From JAAFHB01 sp038236995 (GTDB taxonomy: Bacteria > Bacteroidota > Bacteroidia > Bacteroidales > Prolixibacteraceae): a stretch of DNA of 64,000 nt. The notes below the pieces were generated by a model. The model worked only from the letters and a program-made list of their open reading frames with translations. It ran no database searches and had not been told where the DNA came from. Numbering within the stretch: the stretch's first letter is position 1; each line of letters begins with the position of its first letter. Made by a program: the position numbers and the translations under genes. The stretch is from positions 22,292 through 86,291 of the forward strand of contig JBBRZE010000011.1 of NCBI GenBank assembly GCA_038236995.1, written 5' to 3'. This document shows positions 54,322 through 62,331 of this stretch, in pieces.

Positions 54322-54347
54322 AAATATACAACTTAACTTGTATATTT
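54322..54347. promoter_or_regulatory. Candidate operator: 26-bp dyad between crp-type gene and yceI
   Basis: AAATATACAA and TTGTATATTT are perfect 10-bp inverted arms around CTTAAC, of which the inner TTAA is also symmetric. The site is 37 bp upstream of the regulator start and 70 bp upstream of the yceI start, so one bound dimer could control both. That the Crp/Fnr protein is the binder is inference. Confidence 0.6.
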
Positions 54348-54416
54348 TAACAGCCGCCACTTTGAAACAAATACAGAGGTTAAATCGTTGTAAGTTTATA
54401 ATTAAAATTTCAAGAT

Positions 54417-55031
54417 ATGAATAGTCAGGTATTAAAGTCAAAGGTTAAAATTTCATTTTTAGGATTGGTGGTAATGTTATTCGGTTTCGGATTAACAATG
54501 AATGCCGCTGAATATGTTGTTGATAAAACTGCCAGTAAAGTTAAGTGGGAGGCAAAAAAGGTGACTGGTAAGCATGATGGTTCTATTTCATTTGCAAATG
54601 GATCTATCACAGGAACTGGGAATAATATTTCGGCTGGAACATTTGTAATTGACATGAAATCAATGACAAATGACGATGTTACCGATGCCGGCATGAAAGC
54701 CAAACTGATGGGGCATCTTGCTTCGGATGATTTTTTCTCGATTGAGAAATTCCCGGAGTCTAAAATGGTGATTAAAAAAGTAACAGCCGTTGCAGGTGAT
54801 GAATTTAAGTTCTTAGTCGATCTTACAATTAAAGGAATAACGAATCCGGTTGAATTTAATGCAAAAGTTACAGCAACAGGCGATAAACTTGCGGCAGAAG
54901 GTGTTATTACAGTTAATAGAACGCTTTATGGAATCAAGTACGGTTCTGGTAGCTTTTTTCAGGGACTGGGAGACAAAGTGATTTACGATGATTTTACATT
55001 GGCATTCAGTGTTGTTGCTCAGAAAAAATAG
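54417..55031 (+). CDS. YceI family periplasmic protein
   Basis: A lipocalin-like YceI protein of 204 residues, with a signal peptide (FLGLVVMLFGFGLTMNAA). The mature part has YVVDKTASKVKWEAKKVTGK, ISAGTFVIDMKSMTNDD, MGHLASDDFFSIEKFPES, KGITNPVEFNAKV and NRTLYGIKYGSGSFFQGLGD, all family hallmarks. YceI proteins bind isoprenoid-like lipids and are often induced by stress. It is divergent from a Crp/Fnr gene across a dyad, suggesting control by it. Confidence 0.95.
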   Translation: MNSQVLKSKVKISFLGLVVMLFGFGLTMNAAEYVVDKTASKVKWEAKKVTGKHDGSISFANGSITGTGNNISAGTFVIDMKSMTNDDVTDAGMKAKLMGHLASDDFFSIEKFPESKMVIKKVTAVAGDEFKFLVDLTIKGITNPVEFNAKVTATGDKLAAEGVITVNRTLYGIKYGSGSFFQGLGDKVIYDDFTLAFSVVAQKK

Positions 55032-55056
55032 TTTTCAATTTCAATTTTTGTTGTTT

Positions 55057-55085
55057 AAAGGATGTTCTTCAGGGCATCCTTTTTT
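55057..55085 (+). terminator. Terminator after yceI
   Basis: AAAGGATG and CATCCTTT form an 8-bp stem with a 10-nt loop, followed by more T. It lies 26 bp past the yceI stop and just ahead of the folM-like gene. Confidence 0.8.
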
Positions 55086-55112
55086 GTATTAAATTTATCA
55101 AAAAGTAGCGAT

Positions 55113-55832
55113 ATGGCAAAAGTGGCATTGATAACCGGAAGTGCAGTTAGACTTGGACATGAAATTTCGCAGCATTTAGCAATACATGGCTGGGATATCG
55201 CGTTGCATTACAGAACGTCAACAAAAGATGTTGCTGATTTCGAAGCGGAATTAAAAACTAGTTTTCCGGACCAGCGTTTTTACACATTTCAGGCTGATCT
55301 GGGAGATATAAATCAGGTTCAGAAGCTTATTAAACAAGTTGTTGAACGATTTGGACAACTCAATCTTCTGATTAATAGTGCATCCATTTTTGAGCCGTCC
55401 CCGTTTAAGGAGACTTCTGCTGAATCACTGATCCGACATTCTCGGGTAAATTTTGTATCACCTTTTATTTTAATGCGCGATTTTGCGAATATTGCATCCA
55501 ATGGTCAGATTATTAATATTGTAGATACAAGGATTACCAATAATACAAGCGATTACCTCTCCTACTCTCTTTCCAAGAAGTCACTTTGGGAGTTGACTAA
55601 AATGGCTGCAATCGAACTGGCGCCCCACTTTCGTGTCAACGCAATTGCTCCCGGAGCTATTCTGGCACCTTCGGGGAAAGACCAACACTACCTTGAAAAG
55701 GTGGCTGATCTGACGCCAATGAAAACTCCTTCAGGCGTAATTTCTGTCCTCAAAAGTATCGATTATATCATTGGAAATGAAGATTTAACCGGTCAATTGA
55801 TCTTTTGTGACGGCGGAGCACAACTATTGTAA
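55113..55832 (+). CDS. folM: Pteridine-reductase-type SDR, FolM-like dihydromonapterin reductase
   Basis: A 239-residue short-chain dehydrogenase. The NADPH loop TGSAVRLG at residues 8-15 fits the TGX3RXG signature of pteridine reductases instead of the usual TGxxxGxG. The catalytic Ser is replaced by Asp (INIVDTR), with Tyr and Lys in YSLSK, as in PTR1 and E. coli FolM. FolM reduces dihydromonapterin (and weakly dihydrofolate). The frame opens earlier, but the ATG at 55113 after the yceI terminator is the natural start. A FolX-like gene follows after 114 bp and a folK-like gene after that, which supports a pterin role. Confidence 0.85.
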   Translation: MAKVALITGSAVRLGHEISQHLAIHGWDIALHYRTSTKDVADFEAELKTSFPDQRFYTFQADLGDINQVQKLIKQVVERFGQLNLLINSASIFEPSPFKETSAESLIRHSRVNFVSPFILMRDFANIASNGQIINIVDTRITNNTSDYLSYSLSKKSLWELTKMAAIELAPHFRVNAIAPGAILAPSGKDQHYLEKVADLTPMKTPSGVISVLKSIDYIIGNEDLTGQLIFCDGGAQLL

Positions 55833-55946
55833 GCGGTTTGAATTATTTTGTGATGCGGCTGGCAATAAGCAGCTGGCAACTGGCATTTAAGATTATTGAT
55901 ATTTGTATATTTGTTTCTTGTTATGAATGAACCTTACGTTTAAGCT

Positions 55947-56297
55947 ATGGCAATCATCCGTATTAAAAATCTGCTCGTTCGGACAATTATTGGGTTTAAC
56001 CCCGAAGAGCGGGTAAACCGGCAGGATGTGATCATTAATATTGAAATTGAGGTCGACGTCTCCAAGGCTGTCAGTACCGATCTTCCGGATGAAATATATA
56101 ACTACAAGGCAATCACCAAGGCAATCATCGCTTTTGTTTCAGAAAGTAAGTATAATCTGCTTGAAAAATTAACAAACGAGGTTTTGCAACTGGTCATGAA
56201 AGACGAGCGCGTGATAAGGGCAAAAGTAGAAATCGATAAGCCGCATGCACTGCGGTTTTCAGAGTCAGTTTCGGTTGAATTGGAGGCAAGACGATGA
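55947..56297 (+). CDS. folX: FolX-like dihydroneopterin triphosphate epimerase / aldolase paralog
   Basis: A 116-residue member of the FolB/FolX fold. It resembles E. coli FolX more than FolB: IIRIKNLLVRTIIGFNPEE, NRQDVIINIEI, YNLLEKLTNEVL and EIDKPHALRFSESVSVEL match FolX stretches such as EIDKLHALRYADSVS (recalled, not computed). FolX epimerises dihydroneopterin triphosphate to dihydromonapterin triphosphate. A clear FolB is already encoded at 33954-34304. This gene lies between a FolM-like gene and a folK-like gene, overlapping the latter by four bases (ATGA). An alternative is that it is a second aldolase. Confidence 0.82.
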   Translation: MAIIRIKNLLVRTIIGFNPEERVNRQDVIINIEIEVDVSKAVSTDLPDEIYNYKAITKAIIAFVSESKYNLLEKLTNEVLQLVMKDERVIRAKVEIDKPHALRFSESVSVELEARR

Positions 56298-56674
56298 AGA
56301 AGCATGAATGCATCATTGGTATTGGTTCGAACATCGAACCTGAACAGAACATTGCTGCTGCACTGCATTTTCTGCGGCAGGAACAGGAATTTGTGTCTGT
56401 TTCTTCAATGATCAAAACCTCTCCCATCGGTATTCCTGATCAACCCGATTTTCAGAATGGAGCCGTGAAGATTTTAACGACGATGGAAATGGCTGATTTT
56501 AAGAGCTATCTTAAAGATATTGAGAACCGATTAAAACGCGATCGTACAGCACCAAAATTTGGTCCGCGAACAATTGATCTCGACATCGTTATTTGGGATG
56601 GAGAAATCATTGACCCGGACTATTACAGTCGTGATTTTTTAAGAGTTTCGATCGATGAAATTTTGTTGGCTTAG
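56294..56674 (+). CDS. folK: Short HPPK-like protein (FolK family)
   Basis: FolK transfers pyrophosphate from ATP to 6-hydroxymethyl-dihydropterin. The N-terminus IIGIGSNIEPEQNIAAALHF and the catalytic segment KFGPRTIDLDIVIWDG, with Arg and two Asp, are intact. At 126 residues it is shorter than usual (about 160). The C-terminal part that normally holds a conserved His and Arg (PH-x-R-F-L-PL-type) is reduced to DPDYYSRDFLRVSIDEIL. It overlaps folX by four bases and convergent metH by four. It may be a true but minimal FolK or a variant for another pterin. Confidence 0.82.
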   Translation: MKKHECIIGIGSNIEPEQNIAAALHFLRQEQEFVSVSSMIKTSPIGIPDQPDFQNGAVKILTTMEMADFKSYLKDIENRLKRDRTAPKFGPRTIDLDIVIWDGEIIDPDYYSRDFLRVSIDEILLA

Positions 56675-59600
56675 ATCTTATAATTCAGATTCGAAGGAAG
56701 GAATTTCTCCACATATTCGATTGGCACATTTTTGCGGCGGGCAAAATCGGTAACCTGGTCTTTTGCAATGCGCTCCAATCCAAAATACACCGAATCGCGA
56801 TGTGCAAAATACTGACCGCAAACCGCGGCTGTCGGGTACATAGAGAAGTGCTCGGTCAAGTGAATATCTGCTTTTTCGGTTGCTCCCAACAAATCAAATA
56901 AGACTTGTTTTTCGGAGTGTTCCGGACAAGCAGGATAACCTGCAGCAGGACGAATTCCCTGGTATTTGCAATTGATAAGATCAAGCGCTGAAAGGTTTTC
57001 ATCAGGCGCATATGCCCAAAACTCTTTTCTCACCCTTTCGTGAAGTCGTTCTGCAAACGCTTCAGCAAGCCGGTCGGCCAATGATTCCAGCAAAATAGCC
57101 TGGAAATCATTTCCCTCTTTTTTGAACTTTTCAACCCATTCCGCCACTCCAATTCCGGCCGTTACTGCAAATCCGCCGCAATAATCGGCAATTCCTGAAC
57201 TTTTTGGTGCCACGAAATCACTCAGGCAATAATTGGGCAGGCCTGAACTTCTTTTTTGTTGTTGACGTAAATGATGGAACTTACCAATCATTGTCGAACG
57301 ACTTTCGTCCGTATATAACTCAATATCATCTCCATTTGAGTTGGCTGGCCAAATTCCGAAAATCCCTTTTGCGGTGATCATTTTTTTGACAATGATTTCA
57401 TCAAGGAAATTATTCGCTTCATCATATAGTTTACGCACTTCAACGCCCTGATTCGGATCATCGAGAATGGCCGGAAATTTCCCCCTGAACTCCCAGGCAA
57501 GGAAGAAAAAGGTCCAGTCGATATCGCGTCTCAACTCTTCGATCGGATAATCATCAAATACTTTAATTCCAGTAAATGCGGGCTGATAAACCATTGACTC
57601 ATTCCAGCGTGGCTTGAATTTATTGGCTCTTGCTTCAGCGATCGTGAGATATTCTTTGGGTTTTTTAGCACTGTGCGTTGCACGAAGTTCTTTGTATTCA
57701 CTTTTAATAGAGGCAAGATATTCAGCATCTTCAGCCAAAAGGCTGGCAACTACCTGAACGGCACGTGAGGCATCTTTCACATAGACAACTGTATTGCTGT
57801 ATTCGGGGGCAATTTTTACAGCCGTATGTATTTTGGAAGTAGTCGCACCACCAATCAATAGTGGAATCTTAAATCCGCGACGTTCCATTTCATGTGCCAC
57901 ATGAGCCATCTCTTCGAGTGACGGTGTGATCAGACCACTCAATCCGATAATATCCACGTTTTCTTCAATGGCCTTATTCAGAATAGTTTCTGCCGGAACC
58001 ATCACGCCAAGATCGATAACATCGTAATTATTGCAGGCTAAAACAACACCAACAATATTCTTTCCAATATCGTGCACATCACCTTTCACAGTAGCAAGCA
58101 GGATCTTCTTTTTGACAGTCGGAGCCTGTTTCAGATCGAGTTTATCCTGCTCGATATAAGGCTGTAAAAAGGCGACCGCTTTTTTCATTACACGGGCCGA
58201 CTTAATCACCTGTGGCAGAAACATCCTTCCGCTGCCAAACAAGTCCCCTACCCTGTTCATCCCATCCATCAACGGTTCTTCAATTACCCTGATGGCACTG
58301 TTGTATTCCGGAAGTAATTCGACAATATCTTCTTCAATAAAATCAGTGATTCCTTTTACCAATGCATGTTGAATACGTTGAATTACCGGCAACGAACGCC
58401 ACTCTTCAACCTTTTCTTCCTTCTTTTCGCCTTCTTTCATGTTTTCAGAAAAGGCAAGAATCCGTTCTGTTGCATCTGGTCTCCTGTTAAGGATTACATC
58501 TTCAACAAATTCGAGCAAGTCTTTTGGGATTTCGTCGTAAATCTGCAACATTCCAGGATTGACAATTCCCATATCTAAACCGGCAGCAATGGCGTGATAA
58601 AGAAATACCGAATGAAATGCTTCACGCAGCGTATTATTTCCACGGAAAGAGAAGGATACATTTGATATACCGCCACTTACTTTGGCGTATGGAAGGTTTT
58701 CCTTGATCCACCGGGTGGCATTTATAAAGTCGAGTGCGTAATTATTGTGTTCCTCAATTCCAGTGCCAACGGTCAAAACGTTGGGATCGAAAATGATATC
58801 CTGAGGTGGGAAATGAACTTCATCAACCAGAATATGGTAAGCCCGTTCGCAAATGCTGATGCGTTGTTCAAAAGTTGAAGCCTGTCCTTTTTCATCGAAA
58901 GCCATCACAACCGTGGCAGCTCCGTATTGTTTTATTTTATGGGCTCGTTCTTTGAAGTTCTCCTCCCCTTCTTTCAAACTGATTGAATTGACAATAGCTT
59001 TTCCCTGCAGACATTGCAAACCGGCTTCGATGACAGACCATTTCGATGAATCGACCATCACAGGAAGTTTGGCAATGTCGGGTTCCGACATTACCAAATG
59101 AAGAAAGCGAACCATCTCTTTTTCAGCGTCGAGCATCGCATCGTCCATGTTCACATCGATCACCTGGGCGCCACCTTCAACCATTTCGCGGGCAATTGCA
59201 AGTGCTTCTTCATATTTTTCATCTCGGATCAGACGTGCAAATTTGATTGAACCGGCTACATTACACCGTTCGCCGATGTTTACAAAGTTGGAGGTTTTAG
59301 CAACAGTCAATGGTTCCAATCCGCTTAAACGGGTTGCAATATCGGGATGACTGCGCTTGTGGGGTTTAAACTTAGCTGCCATTTTTGCCAGTTCACCAAT
59401 ATGTTCAGGCGTCGTTCCGCAACATCCGCCGATGATATTGACCATACGGTTTTCGAAGAAACTCTGGACGTGTAGTCCCATTACTTCAGGGGTTTCATCA
59501 TATTCTCCAAACTGGTTAGGCAAACCTGCATTCGGATGTGCACTAATGTAAAATGGTGCCTTACGGCTTAATTCCTCAAGGTATGGACGCAAATCTTTGG

Positions 59601-60342
59601 CACCCAGCGAGCAGTTCAGTCCTATCGTTAATAAATCAATATGCGATAAAGAGTTAAGAAAAGCTTCAACAGTTTGCCCCGACAGTGTCCGGCCACTTTT
59701 ATCGGTAATCGTACCTGAAATCATTACTTCAATCCTGATTTTTCGGGTATCGAGTACTTCTTCAATCGCCATCATGGCCGCTTTGGCATTCAATGTATCG
59801 AAGATCGTTTCAACAAGAAGGATATTAACTCCACCGTCGAGTAATCCTTCGACCTGTTCGCGGTAAGAATCTTTCATTTCTGCAAATGTGATGGCCCGAA
59901 AACCGGCATCATTTACATCGGGCGACATGGAGCAGGTTTTATTGGTCGGACCGACTGATCCGGCTACATACCGGGGATGTTCGGGTGTCGAATAACGTGT
60001 AGCAGCATCGCAGGCAATTTGAGCCGCCATTTTATTCATCTCATAAACATGAGCTTCCATGCCATAATCGGCTTGCGAAACGCGTGTTGCATTAAACGTA
60101 TTGGTTGCCACGATATCAGCACCAGCTTCGAGAAATGCTTCATGGATATGCTGAATCACAGAAGGTTTTGTAATCGAAAGCAGATCATTATCGCCTTTCA
60201 GCGGCGAAGTCCAGTTTGCAAATCGTTCGCCCCGGAAATCCTCTTCTGTTAATTTAACCCGTTGAATCATTGTTCCCATCGCTCCGTCGAGGACGAGAAT
60301 CCGATGTTTCAGTTCCTGTCGTATCTTGCTTTCGTTAACCAT
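56671..60342 (-). CDS. metH: Cobalamin-dependent methionine synthase
   Basis: MetH methylates homocysteine from methyl-tetrahydrofolate through cobalamin. All four modules are present in 1223 residues. The homocysteine domain has zinc cysteines in IGLNCSLGA and GGCCGT. The pterin domain includes NIGERCNVAGS and VMVDSSKWSVIEAGLQ. The B12 module has DVHDIGKNIVGVVLACN with the cobalt-ligand His. The C-terminal AdoMet activation domain has RPAAGYPACPEHSEK. It is full length and in one piece. Methionine synthase links to folate genes beside it (folK ends within its 3' end). No cobalamin or SAM riboswitch was recognised in the short leader. Confidence 0.98.
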   Translation of the reverse strand: MVNESKIRQELKHRILVLDGAMGTMIQRVKLTEEDFRGERFANWTSPLKGDNDLLSITKPSVIQHIHEAFLEAGADIVATNTFNATRVSQADYGMEAHVYEMNKMAAQIACDAATRYSTPEHPRYVAGSVGPTNKTCSMSPDVNDAGFRAITFAEMKDSYREQVEGLLDGGVNILLVETIFDTLNAKAAMMAIEEVLDTRKIRIEVMISGTITDKSGRTLSGQTVEAFLNSLSHIDLLTIGLNCSLGAKDLRPYLEELSRKAPFYISAHPNAGLPNQFGEYDETPEVMGLHVQSFFENRMVNIIGGCCGTTPEHIGELAKMAAKFKPHKRSHPDIATRLSGLEPLTVAKTSNFVNIGERCNVAGSIKFARLIRDEKYEEALAIAREMVEGGAQVIDVNMDDAMLDAEKEMVRFLHLVMSEPDIAKLPVMVDSSKWSVIEAGLQCLQGKAIVNSISLKEGEENFKERAHKIKQYGAATVVMAFDEKGQASTFEQRISICERAYHILVDEVHFPPQDIIFDPNVLTVGTGIEEHNNYALDFINATRWIKENLPYAKVSGGISNVSFSFRGNNTLREAFHSVFLYHAIAAGLDMGIVNPGMLQIYDEIPKDLLEFVEDVILNRRPDATERILAFSENMKEGEKKEEKVEEWRSLPVIQRIQHALVKGITDFIEEDIVELLPEYNSAIRVIEEPLMDGMNRVGDLFGSGRMFLPQVIKSARVMKKAVAFLQPYIEQDKLDLKQAPTVKKKILLATVKGDVHDIGKNIVGVVLACNNYDVIDLGVMVPAETILNKAIEENVDIIGLSGLITPSLEEMAHVAHEMERRGFKIPLLIGGATTSKIHTAVKIAPEYSNTVVYVKDASRAVQVVASLLAEDAEYLASIKSEYKELRATHSAKKPKEYLTIAEARANKFKPRWNESMVYQPAFTGIKVFDDYPIEELRRDIDWTFFFLAWEFRGKFPAILDDPNQGVEVRKLYDEANNFLDEIIVKKMITAKGIFGIWPANSNGDDIELYTDESRSTMIGKFHHLRQQQKRSSGLPNYCLSDFVAPKSSGIADYCGGFAVTAGIGVAEWVEKFKKEGNDFQAILLESLADRLAEAFAERLHERVRKEFWAYAPDENLSALDLINCKYQGIRPAAGYPACPEHSEKQVLFDLLGATEKADIHLTEHFSMYPTAAVCGQYFAHRDSVYFGLERIAKDQVTDFARRKNVPIEYVEKFLPSNLNYKI

Positions 60343-60380
60343 TTTCCTGTTTTATATGCTTCAAATCAATCAAATTCTAA

Positions 60381-60409
60381 CTCACCTGTTCTAAATAATA
60401 ACAAGTGAG
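60381..60409. promoter_or_regulatory. Leader hairpin upstream of metH
   Basis: CTCACCTGTT and AACAAGTGAG form a 10-bp stem (one mismatch) around a 9-nt loop, about 40 bp before the metH start on the minus strand. No T run follows. It may be a regulatory stem or operator; I see no known riboswitch pattern in the 124-bp spacer. Confidence 0.35.
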
Positions 60410-60466
60410 CGCATCATTTTGATCTGAATTTAAAATTTCGTACAAATATCGACATGAAAAGGGGAT

Positions 60467-61299
60467 TTAACAAATGCAGTTTTTCAATATCCCATTAACC
60501 GATGCTTGCATTAAACCGCGTGTAAGGCCTGCCCCATCGCCGCCAAAATAAAGGTTTTTGACTGCCGCACTCTGGAAAGTCTTGTCAACTTTGATAATAT
60601 TGGAGTAGAACTTGACTTCTACACCGTAAAGCAATGTTTCATCGCTCGCGAGACCCGGACTTAACTTTATCAAGTGCGCGAATCATTTCGATGATATCCA
60701 GGAAAATACGGTAAAACGTTTCATCCGAACATTTTACGGCTTTTACCTGATTTTGACTAATGACGAACTCTTCGACCGGCGAATTAAACCGAACCTCTAC
60801 CCCACTTTTTATGAGATGGTCAAAAATAGCATGATACAATTGCTGCGTTTTTTCGGTGCCCAAATGGCGGACCGGACAAGGCACCAATTTGAGATTCGCT
60901 TCGATCGATTTTCTTCTGATTTCGCGCATGGCCGGCGTTTCGGTAGCTCCGTGAATTTTCGAATCCGCACCAAACTGCAGGTAAATTTCATCGGCATAAC
61001 TGATCATTTCCATGGTTTGTTCCACACCAAGTATAGTCGGGCAGATTTCCACCTACTTCATGCGAAAGCGATAATTTTCCATCAGAATAGGCGTCGGCAC
61101 CTGCCCAACCTGTTGTTATAGAGCAAGGTTTGCAATTAACACAAATGCCACCGTTGGTATGTTTGGGACAATTCCGGTGTTTTATATCTCTCCCCTTTTC
61201 GAGGATTAGAATTTTGAGAGCTGCATGTTCTTTAACAAGTTCATAGGCCGTAAAAATTCCGGCTGGTCCTGCCCCAACAATAATGACGTCGTATACCAT
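60467..61299 (-). pseudogene. Decayed FAD/NAD(P)-dependent oxidoreductase
   Basis: Three pieces of one protein lie in order in different frames. The N-terminus has the FAD motif YDVIIVGAGPAGIFTAYEL and SLSHEVGGNLPDY. About position 61030 the frame shifts by one base into LGVEQTMEMISYADEIYLQF, IEANLKLVPCPVRHLGTEK and GVEVRFNSPVEEF. Some 180-200 residues are then missing, apparently removed between SDETFY and RIFLDIIEMIRALDKV. A second one-base shift near 60662 leads to SPGLASDETLLYGVEVKFYS and NLYFGGDGAGLTRGLMQAS. Intact relatives are about 460 residues. Two frameshifts and a deletion make a functional product unlikely. Confidence 0.9.
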
Positions 61300-61520
61300 T
61301 CAATCAGAAGAATAAAGTTGAAATATTGATCGCCCGCCTTAAAATCAAAAGGATCAGGCAAACCGGGTAAAGGTAGAGATATTTTTCTGTCGTTAAGTTT
61401 TCATTGATCGTTTCTTTTTGCAAGAATGGTCTATTCATAATTCACTTCTTCATTTTTCAAGATGTGAAAAAAATTGAGAACTTTGTATTCTGAAGGATTT
61501 TGAATCAGAAGAGAAAATAC

Positions 61521-62210
61521 ATGAGGATGAGTAAAATAGCGATTAGTGAAATTTTGAGGGATAAAAAAGCTGTGTTTTTTGATATGGATGGCGTGCTTTA
61601 TGATTCGATGGGAGCACATGCCGATGCATGGAATAATGCTTTTCGTTTTTATGGAATTGATTTTCCACAGGAGAAAGTTTACGAAAACGAAGGGCGTACA
61701 GCGCAGTCAACGATCAATCTTGCTTACCAGCAAAATGAACAACGAAATGCTTCGGAGCAGGAAATCGATCAGATTTATTCAAAAAAGACCGAACTGATTG
61801 ATTTTCTTCCTGATATTGTTCCATTTAAGGGAGCCGAAAAGTTAATGGAATATCTTAAAAAACAGGATATTGCTATTTGGATCGTCACGGGATCATCGCA
61901 GGGTAAGTTTTTAGAGGCATTGCTGGACGATTTTGAGGGATACATTTCAGCAGACCAAATCATTTCGGGAAATGATGTTAAACATGGAAAACCAAATCCG
62001 GAACCATATTTGATGGCTTTGAAAAAATCGGGATTTAATTCCTCCGAGGTGATTGTAATTGAGAATGCCCCGTTGGGAATCCTTAGCGCAAAGGCTGCCG
62101 GGATTTTTACAGTTGCCATCAATACAGGTATTCTGGACGACAGTGTTTTGTTGGATTCAGGTGCAGATCTGATTTTTAAGGATTGGAATGAACTCAATTC
62201 GGATATTTGA
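61521..62210 (+). CDS. HAD-IA family hydrolase (beta-phosphoglucomutase/sugar phosphatase-like)
   Basis: A cytosolic HAD phosphatase or mutase. Motif I is FFDMDGVLYDSMGAHADAW with the nucleophile Asp, motif II IWIVTGSS, motif III Lys in VKHGKPNPEPYL, and motif IV VIENAPLGILSAKAAG. The cap domain is of the helical C1 type. The frame extends to a TTG at 61500; the ATG at 61521 follows an AGAAGAG ribosome site and gives 229 residues. The substrate cannot be fixed; relatives act on sugar phosphates. It is a single gene. Confidence 0.92.
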   Translation: MRMSKIAISEILRDKKAVFFDMDGVLYDSMGAHADAWNNAFRFYGIDFPQEKVYENEGRTAQSTINLAYQQNEQRNASEQEIDQIYSKKTELIDFLPDIVPFKGAEKLMEYLKKQDIAIWIVTGSSQGKFLEALLDDFEGYISADQIISGNDVKHGKPNPEPYLMALKKSGFNSSEVIVIENAPLGILSAKAAGIFTVAINTGILDDSVLLDSGADLIFKDWNELNSDI

Positions 62211-62331
62211 TTTTCTGATTAAACATTGGAGACTGAAATTTTCAGAAATAATGGGTTCTTGTCTTCGAAGATGGCACCTTTTTTTATCGGTTCTATAGAT
62301 TCTTTAAAACTAATCTCATATTCTAATTCTC

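Noticed and set aside
61304..61438. 44-codon minus-strand ORF (starts MNRPFLQKE, hydrophobic middle) ending just before the broken oxidoreductase
   Set aside because: No family resemblance and no clear ribosome site; it could be a small membrane protein but support is too thin.
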